Source: JADHLN01 sp965658435 (GTDB lineage: Bacteria > Pseudomonadota > Alphaproteobacteria > Rickettsiales > JABIRX01). Taken from it: a stretch of DNA of 64,000 nt. The position numbers and the translations under genes were made by a program. Positions 51,857-61,115 of this stretch are shown in pieces. Below the pieces are notes generated by a model. The model had not been told where the DNA came from and ran no database searches. It saw only the letters and a program-made list of their open reading frames with translations. How positions within the stretch are numbered: position 1 is the stretch's first letter; the number at the start of each line of letters is the position of its first letter. The DNA lies in contig CBFHSE010000002.1 of assembly GCA_965658435.1 (NCBI GenBank), positions 1 through 64,000 on the forward strand, given 5' to 3'.

Positions 51857-53424
51857 GCAAAAAATTAAGAATTTCTGATAACTGGCTGGATAAAACCATA
51901 TCTTATTTTAGCCCACAAATAGGTCTAAAAAGATTAGAGTCTAGAGCCAGACTTTCTATTGCTGGAGGATATGTTGGCGCAAGGCGTGATCGTAGACAAA
52001 CCAAATCATGGGATATAAGTGATGGATCTGCTGATAATGTTACATTGCCTGATTTGCCAGCTCTCAGGGAAAGATCTCGTGATTTAATTAGAAATGCACC
52101 TCTTGCCTGTGGCGCTGTAAATACAGTTGTAACCAATGTTGTTGGTACTGGTTTAAAAGTTCAATCTCATATTGATCGTGAAGTTTTAAAACCATTTTTT
52201 AAAGATGAATCTGAATTTGATAAATTTGAAAGAAATGCCGAAAGAATTTTTAGAAATTGGGCAGAAAATACAGATTGTGATATTACCAGAAGTCAGACAT
52301 TTTCTGAAATTCAAAATCTGATTTTAAGATCGGTTTTAGAAAGTGGTGATATTTTTATCATTAAAAGAAATGTTTCTCGATCAAGCAAGTTAATTGATCT
52401 TAGCCTACAATTAGTTGAAGCAGATCGAGTTTCAAATCCTGATTATAAAACTAACACAGAAAAGTTAATTGCTGGAGTTGAGGTTGATAAAAATGGAGCG
52501 CCGATTGCTTATCATATTTGCAATCAGCATCCAGATGATTACCAAACTGAGAAAAGTAAAAAATATGTCAAAATCCCTGCCTTTGATAAATATGATAATA
52601 GACAGGTATTTCATATTTTTAATCGAATCAGACCAGGTCTAACAAGAGGAGTTCCTTATTTAGCACCAGTTATTGAAAGCTTAAAACAGCTAGATCGCTA
52701 CACCGAAGCAGAAATAATGTCAGCGGTAATATCTGCCATGTTCACTGTTTTTGTTAAATCAGAAGATGAAGAAGATTTAGCACCAATGACACCACTCGAT
52801 GAAGTGGGTGGGAGAAGAGATGATGGTGATTATAAATTAGCACCAGGTGCAATTCTTGATTTGCAACCAAATGAAAATATTGAAATTGCCGATCCTAAAA
52901 GACCAAACCAAGCATTTGATCCTTTTGTGCAAGCAATACTTCGTCAAGTTGGCGTAGCTTTAGAACTACCTTTTGAAATTTTAATTAAACATTTCACAGC
53001 AAGTTATTCAGCAGCGCAAGCTGCTCTTGTTGAAGCATGGAAGTTTTTCTCATCAAGAAGAAGTTGGCTCGCAATACAGCTTTGCCAACCAGTTTATGAA
53101 ATGGTAATAACTGAGGCTATTGCTAAAGGCTTACTCAAAGCACCAGGATTTTTCAATAATCCAATAATTAAAAATGCTTATTTAGGAGCTCAGTGGATTG
53201 GTCCACCAAGAGGTCAAATTGATCAGTTAAAAGAAGTTAAAGCAGCAGAGCTTCGTGTAAATATGGGAATTTCAACTCTAGCTGAAGAAACTGCTATTTT
53301 AACTGGTGGCGATTGGGAAAGAAAATATCCACAAATTTTAAAGGAACATTCCTTAAAGCAAGAAGCTGGAATTAACAATCAAACAAAACAAGAAAATATC
53401 AATTTAGAAAAAGCAGATGAATGA
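51853..53424 (+). CDS. phage portal protein (lambda gpB-like)
   Basis: 523 residues. LRERSRDLIRNAPLACGAVNTVVTNVVGTGLKVQ, then NWAENTDCDITRSQTFSEIQNLILRSVLESGD, VFHIFNRIRPGLTRGVPYLAPVI, and LPFEILIKHFTASYSAAQAALVEAWKFF are lambda-portal landmarks. It forms the dodecameric ring at the capsid vertex. The end overlaps the S49 protease gene by 8 bp. Confidence 0.94.
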   Translation: MSKKLRISDNWLDKTISYFSPQIGLKRLESRARLSIAGGYVGARRDRRQTKSWDISDGSADNVTLPDLPALRERSRDLIRNAPLACGAVNTVVTNVVGTGLKVQSHIDREVLKPFFKDESEFDKFERNAERIFRNWAENTDCDITRSQTFSEIQNLILRSVLESGDIFIIKRNVSRSSKLIDLSLQLVEADRVSNPDYKTNTEKLIAGVEVDKNGAPIAYHICNQHPDDYQTEKSKKYVKIPAFDKYDNRQVFHIFNRIRPGLTRGVPYLAPVIESLKQLDRYTEAEIMSAVISAMFTVFVKSEDEEDLAPMTPLDEVGGRRDDGDYKLAPGAILDLQPNENIEIADPKRPNQAFDPFVQAILRQVGVALELPFEILIKHFTASYSAAQAALVEAWKFFSSRRSWLAIQLCQPVYEMVITEAIAKGLLKAPGFFNNPIIKNAYLGAQWIGPPRGQIDQLKEVKAAELRVNMGISTLAEETAILTGGDWERKYPQILKEHSLKQEAGINNQTKQENINLEKADE

Positions 53425-54775
53425 CCTTTTTAAAATAGGTAAATACTGGGCAATTGAACCTGATTATTTGAAAGCGATATCAAAGGAATCACTCTCAACC
53501 AGATCAGAAAAGCCACTAAACAATAGCAGATCGGTTTCAATTAGAGATGGTACAGCAATTATTCCAATTCACGGAGTAATAACAGCCAGAACAACTCTTT
53601 TTAGCTTATTTGCTGGTGGAACTTCACTAGAAGATTTAGCCAAGGATTTTAGCGAGGCTTTAAATAGTGATGAGGTTACATCAATTTTATTAGATATTGA
53701 TTCTCCTGGTGGTGTTGCTGTTGGCCCATTTGAAATGGCTGAGATGATTTTTAAGGGAAGATCAAAAAAGCCAATCTATTCCTATATTGGACGAAATGGA
53801 TCATCGGCTGCTTATTGGTTAGCAAGTGCCACTGAGAAGATATTTGTTAATCAATCAGCTTTGGTTGGATCAATTGGAGTTGTAACAACAATTCCAGTTC
53901 AAGAGCAACCTGATATGGATGGCTATAAAAATATCGAGATTGTTTCAAGCAATGCCAATTTGAAAAGACCTGATCCAAAAACCAAGGAAGGTTTAGCGGA
54001 AATTCGGCGAGAACTTGATGATCTTGAATCTACTTTCATTGAATCCATTGCCAAATATCGATCCATTACACCAGAAATTATCAAAGCAGATTTTGGTGGT
54101 GGTGGCGTAGTGATTGGCAAAGAAGCAGTTAAACGAAATATGGCTGATGCACTTGGAACTTATGAGGAAGTTTTAAGTCTTTTTAACAACCAAAATCAAT
54201 CAATAACAATAAATAATCAGATTATGAGCAATAAAGAAAATCAAAACAGTCCAGATATTTCCAAAAAGGAAATAACTGCCGATTACATAAAAAAAGAATT
54301 TCCTGATGTTACTAATGCTATTATACAAGAAGTATCACCAGATATTAAAAAATCAGCTTTCAATGAAGGCGTTGAAGCTGGCAAGAAGCAAGAGCGAGAT
54401 CGAATCTTAGCTATTGAATCCGCTGCCTTACCTGGTCATGAAGATTTAATTGAGGAAGCTAAAAAAGATGGCTCAATTACTGCTGAGAAATTAGCTCTAA
54501 AAATCATCGCAGCAGAAAAAAACAAAGCTTCAGATTATTTAGCCAATACAAAAAAGGCAGAAGAAGAAATCCCTAAAATTGAGCCAAATATTGATAAATC
54601 TGATACAGGAGAAAAGCAAATTCCAAAAGATGCACCTCTTGAAACTAGAGCTAAATCAATATGGGAATCTAATGCTAAAATTCGAGCTGAATTTGGTGAA
54701 GATTTTGACGCATACCACGCTTTTGCCAAAGCAAATGAAAGTGGTCAGGTAAGAATTTTATCAAACAATAAATAA
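53417..54775 (+). CDS. S49-family head maturation protease (gpC-like) with scaffold C-terminus
   Basis: 452 residues. The ClpP-like S49 protease (1-265) has LLDIDSPGGVAVG, YIGRNGSSAAYWLAS with the nucleophile and VGSIGVV. After about residue 268 a charged, coiled-coil region (SNKENQNSPDISKKEI ... AEKNKASDYLANTKKAEEEIPK) resembles the Nu3-type scaffold. An in-frame ATG at 54224 could start it separately as in lambda. The product trims head proteins during assembly. Confidence 0.9.
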   Translation: MNDLFKIGKYWAIEPDYLKAISKESLSTRSEKPLNNSRSVSIRDGTAIIPIHGVITARTTLFSLFAGGTSLEDLAKDFSEALNSDEVTSILLDIDSPGGVAVGPFEMAEMIFKGRSKKPIYSYIGRNGSSAAYWLASATEKIFVNQSALVGSIGVVTTIPVQEQPDMDGYKNIEIVSSNANLKRPDPKTKEGLAEIRRELDDLESTFIESIAKYRSITPEIIKADFGGGGVVIGKEAVKRNMADALGTYEEVLSLFNNQNQSITINNQIMSNKENQNSPDISKKEITADYIKKEFPDVTNAIIQEVSPDIKKSAFNEGVEAGKKQERDRILAIESAALPGHEDLIEEAKKDGSITAEKLALKIIAAEKNKASDYLANTKKAEEEIPKIEPNIDKSDTGEKQIPKDAPLETRAKSIWESNAKIRAEFGEDFDAYHAFAKANESGQVRILSNNK

Positions 54776-54783
54776 GGAAAGTC

Positions 54784-55200
54784 ATGACAAAGTTAACAAC
54801 AGATACAAATAGAGTTTACGAATTAGGAGATATTAATGAATTTCCTGTTCTTGGCGGTGAATTAATTTATCAGGGTGCAGCTATCGGTTTAGAAGTTGCT
54901 TCTGGCTATGTTAGGGATTTGCAAGTGGGTGATAAATTCTTGGGCTTTGCCGAAGATAATATTGATGCAACTAACTCTTCTGATGGTGAAAAAAATATCA
55001 GAGTAAAAAGAAGAGGAAATGTCACTTTAGAATTAAGTGGTGCTGCCTTAACTGATGTTGGCAAAAGTATTTATGCCGTGGACGATAATACATTTACCCT
55101 TTCCAACACTTCATCAGTTTATATCGGTCAAATTATCAGGCATCAATTAGGCGATGAAGTCATTGTTGATTTTGACGCAGCAAGAGTGACCCCAGCTTAA
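54784..55200 (+). CDS. head decoration protein (DUF2190/gpD-like)
   Basis: 138 residues, beta-rich. FPVLGGELIYQGAAIGLEVASGYVRDL, DKFLGFAEDNIDA, and VTLELSGAALTDVGKSIYAVDDNTFTL resemble capsid decoration proteins of the DUF2190 type. It lies between protease and capsid genes as lambda gpD does. AAGGAAAG is 4-11 bases before the start. Confidence 0.82.
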   Translation: MTKLTTDTNRVYELGDINEFPVLGGELIYQGAAIGLEVASGYVRDLQVGDKFLGFAEDNIDATNSSDGEKNIRVKRRGNVTLELSGAALTDVGKSIYAVDDNTFTLSNTSSVYIGQIIRHQLGDEVIVDFDAARVTPA

Positions 55201-55230
55201 TCTAATAACAATCAATTTAAAGAAAATATC

Positions 55231-56196
55231 ATGAGTTTAGCAGAATTATCATCAAGGGCTATTATTGGCCGTTATTACAAGAGACTAAATCAAAAATCAG
55301 GCATGGCTTGGGTTGAGGCAGTCTCAAATTATTTTACCTCTGATCAAGAATCAGAAACTTATAAATGGCTAGGTCAAGTTCCAGTTATGAGAAACTGGGT
55401 TGGTGGCAGACAGGCAAAAGGTTTTACCACTAATGGATTAACTATTGAGAATAAGCACTTCGAGGCAACTTTAGAAATTCCTTTAGTTGATTTAAGGCGC
55501 GATAAAACAGGTCAGATTGAGGTTAGAATTAATGAATTAGCCGATCGCACCAATTCACATTGGGCTCAATTACTTTCCAAGCTTATAATCAATGGTGAAA
55601 GCACAGTTTGCTATGATGGTCAATATTATTTTGATACTGATCATAAGGATGGAAACAGCCCTGTTCAAAGCAATAAAATCCAGGTCGATTTAACAGCATT
55701 TGCTAATCAAATTGATGGTGGTGCAGTTGGTGACGCTAGCAACCCTAGTGAAGCAGCACTTCGCTTAGCAATTCTAAAAACCATTCAGCAAATCCTATCA
55801 TTTAAAGATGATCAAGGTGAACCAATGAATGAGAATGCCAGCAAGTTTTTAGTAGTCGTTCCAACTTCACTTTGGTATTTAGCAAAATCCGCAATTGCAG
55901 TACCACTTACTGTTGGTGGATCAACAAATATGGTGAAAGTGCTTGATGAAGTTGATATCTCCATAGCGCAAAATCCAAGACTTGGTTGGTCTGATAAATT
56001 TGCTATCTTTAGAACTGATAGCTCAGTTAAACCATTCATTCGCCAAGAAGAAAAGAATGTGCAGTTAAAGGCAATTGCCGAAGGTTCTGAATTGGAATTC
56101 AAACATGACAAACATTGGTATGGTGTTGATACCTGGAGAAATGTTGGTTATGGCTTCTGGCAACATGCATGCCTTACTCAGTTAATTAAATCATAA
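55231..56196 (+). CDS. major capsid protein, Mu gpT-like
   Basis: 321 residues. AIIGRYYKRLNQKSGMAWVEAVSNYFTSDQESETYKWLGQVPVMRNWVGGRQ and the later AIPVPLTVGGSTN-type block match the Mu-like major head subunit gpT rather than lambda gpE. So the head genes combine a lambda-type terminase, portal and protease with a Mu-type capsid. It follows the decoration gene after 30 bp. Confidence 0.87.
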   Translation: MSLAELSSRAIIGRYYKRLNQKSGMAWVEAVSNYFTSDQESETYKWLGQVPVMRNWVGGRQAKGFTTNGLTIENKHFEATLEIPLVDLRRDKTGQIEVRINELADRTNSHWAQLLSKLIINGESTVCYDGQYYFDTDHKDGNSPVQSNKIQVDLTAFANQIDGGAVGDASNPSEAALRLAILKTIQQILSFKDDQGEPMNENASKFLVVVPTSLWYLAKSAIAVPLTVGGSTNMVKVLDEVDISIAQNPRLGWSDKFAIFRTDSSVKPFIRQEEKNVQLKAIAEGSELEFKHDKHWYGVDTWRNVGYGFWQHACLTQLIKS

Positions 56197-56209
56197 TTAA
56201 GAAAAAACT

Positions 56210-56638
56210 ATGAGCAAAAATTATAAAGTAACAGGTCATATTGCAATTTTGGGAGTTGGAATAGTTTTAAAACTTTCCAATTCTCAAGCTAGCATTAGGC
56301 AATCTTCATTAAAACAGAAATCAAAGGATACATTTACTGTGCTTGAGCCAGTGCAATTTAAGCAAGGTGAAGAGATCATCATTGTATCTGGTAATGTTTC
56401 AAAATCTTTACTGAGTAATCTAACTGACCTATCAGAAGATAAGAAAAGTAAGGATGAGGATAAGAATCAAAAACCTGCCAATAACAAAAAATCATCTTCT
56501 AAAGATCAGAAAAACAAATCTGATAAAAAAGATGATAAAAAGGCAGATGAGACTTCTAATGAAATAATTGATTTACCTGAAAATTCTGATGAAGCAATTA
56601 TCGATAATAATGACATAAACAATCTGCCAAATGTTTGA
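56210..56638 (+). CDS. phage structural-region protein with Lys/Asp-rich tail
   Basis: 142 residues. The N-terminal 80 residues (VTGHIAILGVGIVLKLSNSQASIRQS.LKQ) are beta-rich. The rest is a low-complexity Lys/Asp/Ser stretch. Not recognised. The position after the capsid suggests a head-tail or capsid accessory. It overlaps the next start by 8 bp. Confidence 0.65.
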   Translation: MSKNYKVTGHIAILGVGIVLKLSNSQASIRQSSLKQKSKDTFTVLEPVQFKQGEEIIIVSGNVSKSLLSNLTDLSEDKKSKDEDKNQKPANNKKSSSKDQKNKSDKKDDKKADETSNEIIDLPENSDEAIIDNNDINNLPNV

Positions 56639-56972
56639 TTTTGATGGTTTTGTAAATAAACCATCAATTCAGATTTTTGGAAGATCTACAACTATCACTC
56701 CTGCTAATGATCAATTTGCACCTTTTGAAATTAATGGTGATTTCCATGAGAATTATCAGGAGATAAGCAATAAAGCAACTGAAGCTGATATTAGCTCAAA
56801 TGAAATTGTAATCTTTGTCAGAAATGCTGATCTGCCGGATTATTATCCTAAAATTAATCAAGGTGATAAGATCGAAATTGATGGCAAAGATTATCAGATA
56901 ATTGATGTTCAAACTCATATTCCAGGAAGTAAAAAACTAGTTTTGCATGAGTCACAAGAGGCAAATAATTAG
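56631..56972 (+). CDS. head-tail joining/connector-like protein
   Basis: 113 residues, beta-rich: TTITPANDQFAPFEINGDFHENYQE then QGDKIEIDGKDYQIIDVQTHIPGSKKLVL, which recalls head-tail connector stopper proteins of the gpFII type. Assigned by place between capsid and tail-terminator genes. Overlaps the next start by 26 bp. Confidence 0.68.
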   Translation: MFDFDGFVNKPSIQIFGRSTTITPANDQFAPFEINGDFHENYQEISNKATEADISSNEIVIFVRNADLPDYYPKINQGDKIEIDGKDYQIIDVQTHIPGSKKLVLHESQEANN

Positions 56973-57426
56973 AGATGCTATAATTAATCAGCTAAAGGAT
57001 AAAACTGATGCTGGAAGCAATGTTTATGGTAATAGAGCAAAACCTCTTTTTGATCAGTTTTTACCGGCAATATTAGTTTATTCAAAACAGGAAAATATTC
57101 TTGAAGATCAATATAATGTTGATGGTTATGCACCTCTCAAAAGAGATTTAGAGATTGCCATTGAAGCGGTAATTTTAGGTGGTGATGATTTTGATCAAAA
57201 GTTAGATGATATTGCCGAGCAAGTCGAATCTGCTTTGGATGGCTTTGAAATTGAAACCAGAAAAGCTGATTTGATCAAGCTAAAATCAACAGAGATCGAT
57301 TATTCAATTGAAGGCAGTAAAATTTATGGAGCAGTCAGATTAACATATTCGGTGATTTATCGAACTGAAGTGACGCAACCAGATAATAACGGAACTCCAA
57401 TAACAGAAATTGAAAGCAACCTATGA
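56947..57426 (+). CDS. tail terminator-like protein
   Basis: 159 residues: IRDAIINQLKDKTDAGSNVYGNRAKPLFDQFLPAILVYSKQE, then ...EIAIEAVILGGDDFDQKLDDIAEQVESAL and YGAVRLTYSVIYRT. The pattern fits phage minor tail/terminator proteins (gpU-like). It caps the tail tube. Overlaps neighbours. Confidence 0.75.
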   Translation: MSHKRQIIRDAIINQLKDKTDAGSNVYGNRAKPLFDQFLPAILVYSKQENILEDQYNVDGYAPLKRDLEIAIEAVILGGDDFDQKLDDIAEQVESALDGFEIETRKADLIKLKSTEIDYSIEGSKIYGAVRLTYSVIYRTEVTQPDNNGTPITEIESNL

Positions 57427-57608
57427 GAAAAATTAAAATACAGATTATTTATAATCACACAAAATATAAAAAAGATCAGATTATTGAAGTTGAAGGAAAG
57501 GAAGCGACCCCTCTTTTAACAACAGGAAAAGCAATTAGATCTCGTAAAATTCCTGAAGCTCAAAAAGAAAATAAATCTGATAAGAGACCTAAGAAAAATG
57601 ATGTTTGA
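57423..57608 (+). CDS. small basic phage protein
   Basis: 61 residues, Lys-rich (YNHTKYKKDQIIEVEGKEATPLLTTGKAIRSRKIP). It overlaps the preceding stop by 4 bp and the gpV gene by 11 bp. Similar small beta-rich genes occur before gpV in related prophages; function unknown. Confidence 0.65.
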   Translation: MRKIKIQIIYNHTKYKKDQIIEVEGKEATPLLTTGKAIRSRKIPEAQKENKSDKRPKKNDV

Positions 57609-58194
57609 TGAGCAGGATAGTTATGCGCTTTCTAATCTTGCCAAAAGACTTTCAAACATCATTAGAATTGGCACTATTTTTGAAATTAATTATCAAACAG
57701 CTAAAGCTAGAGTAAAAATTGGTGAGTTGGAAACTGATTTTTTACCTTGGGCAAATGCTAATAGCGGAAGCAATAATAGTTGGAATCCGCCAGAAATTGA
57801 CGAGCAAGTAATTATTTTATCACCATCAGGAGATTTAAGTCAGGCAGTAATTCTGCCATCGCTCTATAAAAATAATGCCAGCGATTCTGACCAAAATATA
57901 AAATCAATCACCTATCAGGATGGCTCAAAAATAAGCTTTAATGTGTCATCTGGGGCTTTGGACTTAGATCTCAAAGGAGATGTTACAATTAAGGTTGTTG
58001 GTAATGCTAATATTGAAGGTGATAATATCAATATTACAGCTAGTAGCAATATTACTCTAGATGGCAATGTTGATCTTGGCGGATCAGGCGGACAACCAAT
58101 TGCCAGAATTGGTGATAAAGTTGAAATTACTGGTGGCTCTTCCGCTGGTCAGTGGCCAATAATATCAGGTTCAAGTAAGGTAAAATCAGCATGA
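57598..58194 (+). CDS. baseplate assembly protein V
   Basis: 198 residues. LAKRLSNIIRIGTIFEINYQTAKARVKIGELETDFLPWAN, then DEQVIILSPSGDLSQAVILPSLYKN are the gpV core (OB-fold). The C-terminal part has the repetitive NIEGDNINITASSNITLDGNVDLGG beta-helix that forms the spike. It is the membrane-piercing tip of a contractile tail, P2-like. Confidence 0.92.
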   Translation: MMFDEQDSYALSNLAKRLSNIIRIGTIFEINYQTAKARVKIGELETDFLPWANANSGSNNSWNPPEIDEQVIILSPSGDLSQAVILPSLYKNNASDSDQNIKSITYQDGSKISFNVSSGALDLDLKGDVTIKVVGNANIEGDNINITASSNITLDGNVDLGGSGGQPIARIGDKVEITGGSSAGQWPIISGSSKVKSA

Positions 58195-58526
58195 ATATTA
58201 ATGATGGCAAAGAAATTTCAGAAATTAACCACTTAAAACAATCTATTGCCAATATTCTAACTACTCCAATTGGCTCAAGAACAATGAGAAGAGACTACGG
58301 CTCTAATCTTTTTAATAAAATTGATCGACCAATTAATGGTGAGTTAATCGCAGAAATTTATCTCGATATTGTTGAATCATTATTTATTTGGGAGCCTAGA
58401 TTTGAAGTTGATCAAGTGGTGGTCGGTGAAATTAATCAAGGAAAAATCACCATCGATTTAGAAGGAAGTTTTTTGAAATCAGGTGAAAAAATAACATTAG
58501 AAAATATTGAAATTACAAATGCTTAA
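58191..58526 (+). CDS. baseplate wedge protein W (gp25-like)
   Basis: 111 residues. LKQSIANILTTPIGSRTMRRDYGSNLF is the gp25/gpW signature, followed by DRPINGELIAEIYLDIVESLFIWEPRFEVD. Part of the baseplate wedge. Overlaps gpV by 4 bp. Confidence 0.93.
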   Translation: MNINDGKEISEINHLKQSIANILTTPIGSRTMRRDYGSNLFNKIDRPINGELIAEIYLDIVESLFIWEPRFEVDQVVVGEINQGKITIDLEGSFLKSGEKITLENIEITNA

Positions 58527-58528
58527 AA

Positions 58529-59377
58529 ATGAGCAATTTTACTCCAATAGATTTATCAAAATTACCTGCTCCAGATGTAATTGAAGCGCTAGATTTTGAA
58601 ACTCTATTAACTGATTACATAAATGATTTTGTAGCAAGAAATCCAAATTACTCGACATTACTAGAAAGCGACCCTGCTATTATTTTAATGCAAGTAGTTG
58701 CTTATCGAGAAATGTTGCTTCGGGCAAGAATAAATGAAGCAGCAAAGGCAAATATGCTTGCCTATGCAACTAAGGGTGATCTTGATAATTTAGCAGCTTT
58801 TTTTGGCGTAGAAAGATTAATTGATGAAACAGACGAAAGACTTAGAAAAAGAACTCAGCTTGCCTTAGAAGGATTTTCTACTGCAGGGCCAGTTGGAGCA
58901 TATATTTTTCATAGTCTATCTGCTTCAAATGAAGTGAAATCTGTATCGGTAAAAAGTCCAAATCCTGGTGAAGTTTTGGTGACAATTCTTTCAAATATTG
59001 GCGATGGAACTGTTGGTCAGGAATTAATAGATACTGTTTTAGTCAAGTTAAATGAAGATGATATTCGACCTCTCACTGATTTAGTATCGGTTCAAGGAGC
59101 AGAAATTATTAACTATCAAGTGGAAGCAATAATTACTGTTTATTCTGGCCCATCATCGGCAGTTGTTGAAACAGAGGCAAATGATGATTTGCAAAAATTT
59201 ATCTCTGATCGTCACGAGATTGGCAGAGTAATAGCAATATCAGGAATTTATGACGCTCTGCATGTTGATGGGGTTAAGAAAGTGGAATTAATATCGCCAT
59301 TATCTGATGTTGAAACCACCAATGAACAAGCTCCATATTGTACAAATATTTCAATATCAGTAGTAATCGATGAGTAA
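58529..59377 (+). CDS. baseplate protein J
   Basis: 282 residues. FTPIDLSKLPAPDVIEALDFETLLTDYINDFVARNP, AYREMLLRARINEAAKANMLAYATKGDLDNLAAFFGVER, and TAGPVGAYIFHSLSA are typical of gpJ/gp47. The wedge protein that links baseplate to fibres. Overlaps gpI by 8 bp. Confidence 0.93.
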   Translation: MSNFTPIDLSKLPAPDVIEALDFETLLTDYINDFVARNPNYSTLLESDPAIILMQVVAYREMLLRARINEAAKANMLAYATKGDLDNLAAFFGVERLIDETDERLRKRTQLALEGFSTAGPVGAYIFHSLSASNEVKSVSVKSPNPGEVLVTILSNIGDGTVGQELIDTVLVKLNEDDIRPLTDLVSVQGAEIINYQVEAIITVYSGPSSAVVETEANDDLQKFISDRHEIGRVIAISGIYDALHVDGVKKVELISPLSDVETTNEQAPYCTNISISVVIDE

Positions 59378-60098
59378 AAGCCTGTTACCAATAAATGCGA
59401 GTCAGTTACTAAAAGATTTAGAAAATTCCTCACTTAAAGCAACTAGCTTGGAAGCTTTAAATAGATATGTCACCAATCCTGATTTAGCACCAGATAATAT
59501 TTTACCTTGGCTGGCTTGGGCAGTATCAGTTGATGATTGGAGTGACAATTGGAGTTTGGCTGTAAAAAGAAATGTTATCAAAGCTAGCATTAATATTCAC
59601 AAGAAAAAAGGAACTATTGGCGCACTTAGATCAGCATTAGAAGCCTTCAACTATGAAAATATCAAGGTACAAGAATGGTTTGATTATGGCGGTGATCCTA
59701 ATTTTTTTAGAGTCTTTTTTGATGTAACTGAGCCAGGTTTTGATGTTGGAATTTTACCACAAGTTCAAAAGGTAATTGATAATACTAAAAATGTTAGATC
59801 GCATTTAGAAAGCCTAAAGGCATTTTTATCAGCCGAGATGGGTTTGATTAATATGGGATCAGCAATGATTTCCAAAGAAATCACGCCACTTCCTCAATTT
59901 ATTTATGAAAATGATGATGAGATAAAGAATGTTTCAAACTCTCCTTATATTGGGATATTTAGTATCTCAAAAGAAATTATGAATATTACTCCTGTAATAT
60001 ATGACTTTGATGATGAGTTGATAAATCAAAATTCGGCAATGCCTGCAATTGGAACATTTTTAATATCAAAAGAAATTACAACGATTAATCCTCTTTAA
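59370..60098 (+). CDS. tail protein I with repeat-bearing C-terminal extension
   Basis: 242 residues. DLAPDNILPWLAWAVSVDDWSDNWS and KGTIGALRSALEAFNYEN match P2 gpI. P2 gpI is about 176 residues; here the last 75 form about 2.3 copies of a 32-33-residue unit beginning ISKEI and including IY(E/D).DDE and IG(I/T)F. The extension could anchor the fibres encoded next. 3 bp separate it from the first fibre gene. Confidence 0.85.
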   Translation: MSKSLLPINASQLLKDLENSSLKATSLEALNRYVTNPDLAPDNILPWLAWAVSVDDWSDNWSLAVKRNVIKASINIHKKKGTIGALRSALEAFNYENIKVQEWFDYGGDPNFFRVFFDVTEPGFDVGILPQVQKVIDNTKNVRSHLESLKAFLSAEMGLINMGSAMISKEITPLPQFIYENDDEIKNVSNSPYIGIFSISKEIMNITPVIYDFDDELINQNSAMPAIGTFLISKEITTINPL

Positions 60099-60101
60099 GA
60101 A

Positions 60102-61112
60102 ATGCCTCAAGATTATTACAGCTTGGTGACCAATATTGGTCTTATAAAAGAAGCCGAGGCAGGACAAATAGGAGCAAATCCTATTAATTTAACTGAAATT
60201 GCAGTTGGCGATGGCAATGGATCATATTATGAGCCTGACAGCGCAGCAACCTCTTTAGTAAATGAGCTTTATAGAACAAATTTAACTTCTGCTGTTTTGG
60301 ATGCCAATAATCCAAACCAGCTGATTATTGAAGGAGTAATTCCTGAAGAAGCTGGGCCATTTTATATTCGTGAAGTTGGAATATTTGATTCTGATGGTGA
60401 CTTATTTGCGATTGGAAAATATCCAGAAACCTTCAAATCAAATTATGAATCAGGCTCTGGCAAAAGGCTTTATATAAGGCTGATAGTTGCTTTTGTTTCA
60501 ATACCTAATGTTGAGATTGTTTTATCGGAGAATATTAATTTTGATCCAAATTTTGAAGCTAATTTGAACATTGAATTAGCTAACAGACTTAAAATATCAG
60601 AAAATTTAGCTGATTTAAATGATGTCGCTATTGCTAGGAATAATCTTGGCTTAGGAATTGGAGCTTTAGCAGGAGATGCCTCAGAAGCTGAAAAAGGCAT
60701 ATCTCAAATAGCCGATCAATCAGAAACTGATAATGGCAGCGATGATTTAAAATTTGTAACTCCACAAAAGTTAAAAACAAATCTGATCAACCACCCATTT
60801 ACAGTGGATTTGGTCAATTACCAAGCAAGATCGTATAATACTATTTATCAGGCTAGTGAAGATGGTTATTTGGTCATTCAACTATTTGGATCATATATGA
60901 ATGCTGCCAAATTATTAATTGGAACATCTAATCCTCCAACCAGTCAAATTGGAATTTGGGGAGATGATTTAAATGGAAATACCAAAGCGGTTTCTGCCTG
61001 CTATCCAATATCTAAAGGAACATATTATAAATTAGCTCCAGCAACTGTTGGAGCTGGTTCTTACGGCTTTGAGTCTATAGTTTTCACTTTTTACCCAGTA
61101 AAACGCAGTTAA
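60102..61112 (+). CDS. tail fibre protein (gpH-like, DUF3751 N-terminus)
   Basis: 336 residues. The N-terminal 190 residues (YYSLVTNIGL, AVGDGNGSYYEP, GPFYIREVGIFDSDGDLFAIGKYPETFK) form the tail-collar fibre domain that joins the baseplate. A repeat linker (LKISENLADLNDVAIARNNLGLG) and a short C-terminal receptor-binding tip follow. Highly similar in its N-terminus to the RCC1 fibre downstream. Confidence 0.9.
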   Translation: MPQDYYSLVTNIGLIKEAEAGQIGANPINLTEIAVGDGNGSYYEPDSAATSLVNELYRTNLTSAVLDANNPNQLIIEGVIPEEAGPFYIREVGIFDSDGDLFAIGKYPETFKSNYESGSGKRLYIRLIVAFVSIPNVEIVLSENINFDPNFEANLNIELANRLKISENLADLNDVAIARNNLGLGIGALAGDASEAEKGISQIADQSETDNGSDDLKFVTPQKLKTNLINHPFTVDLVNYQARSYNTIYQASEDGYLVIQLFGSYMNAAKLLIGTSNPPTSQIGIWGDDLNGNTKAVSACYPISKGTYYKLAPATVGAGSYGFESIVFTFYPVKRS

Positions 61113-61115
61113 AAA

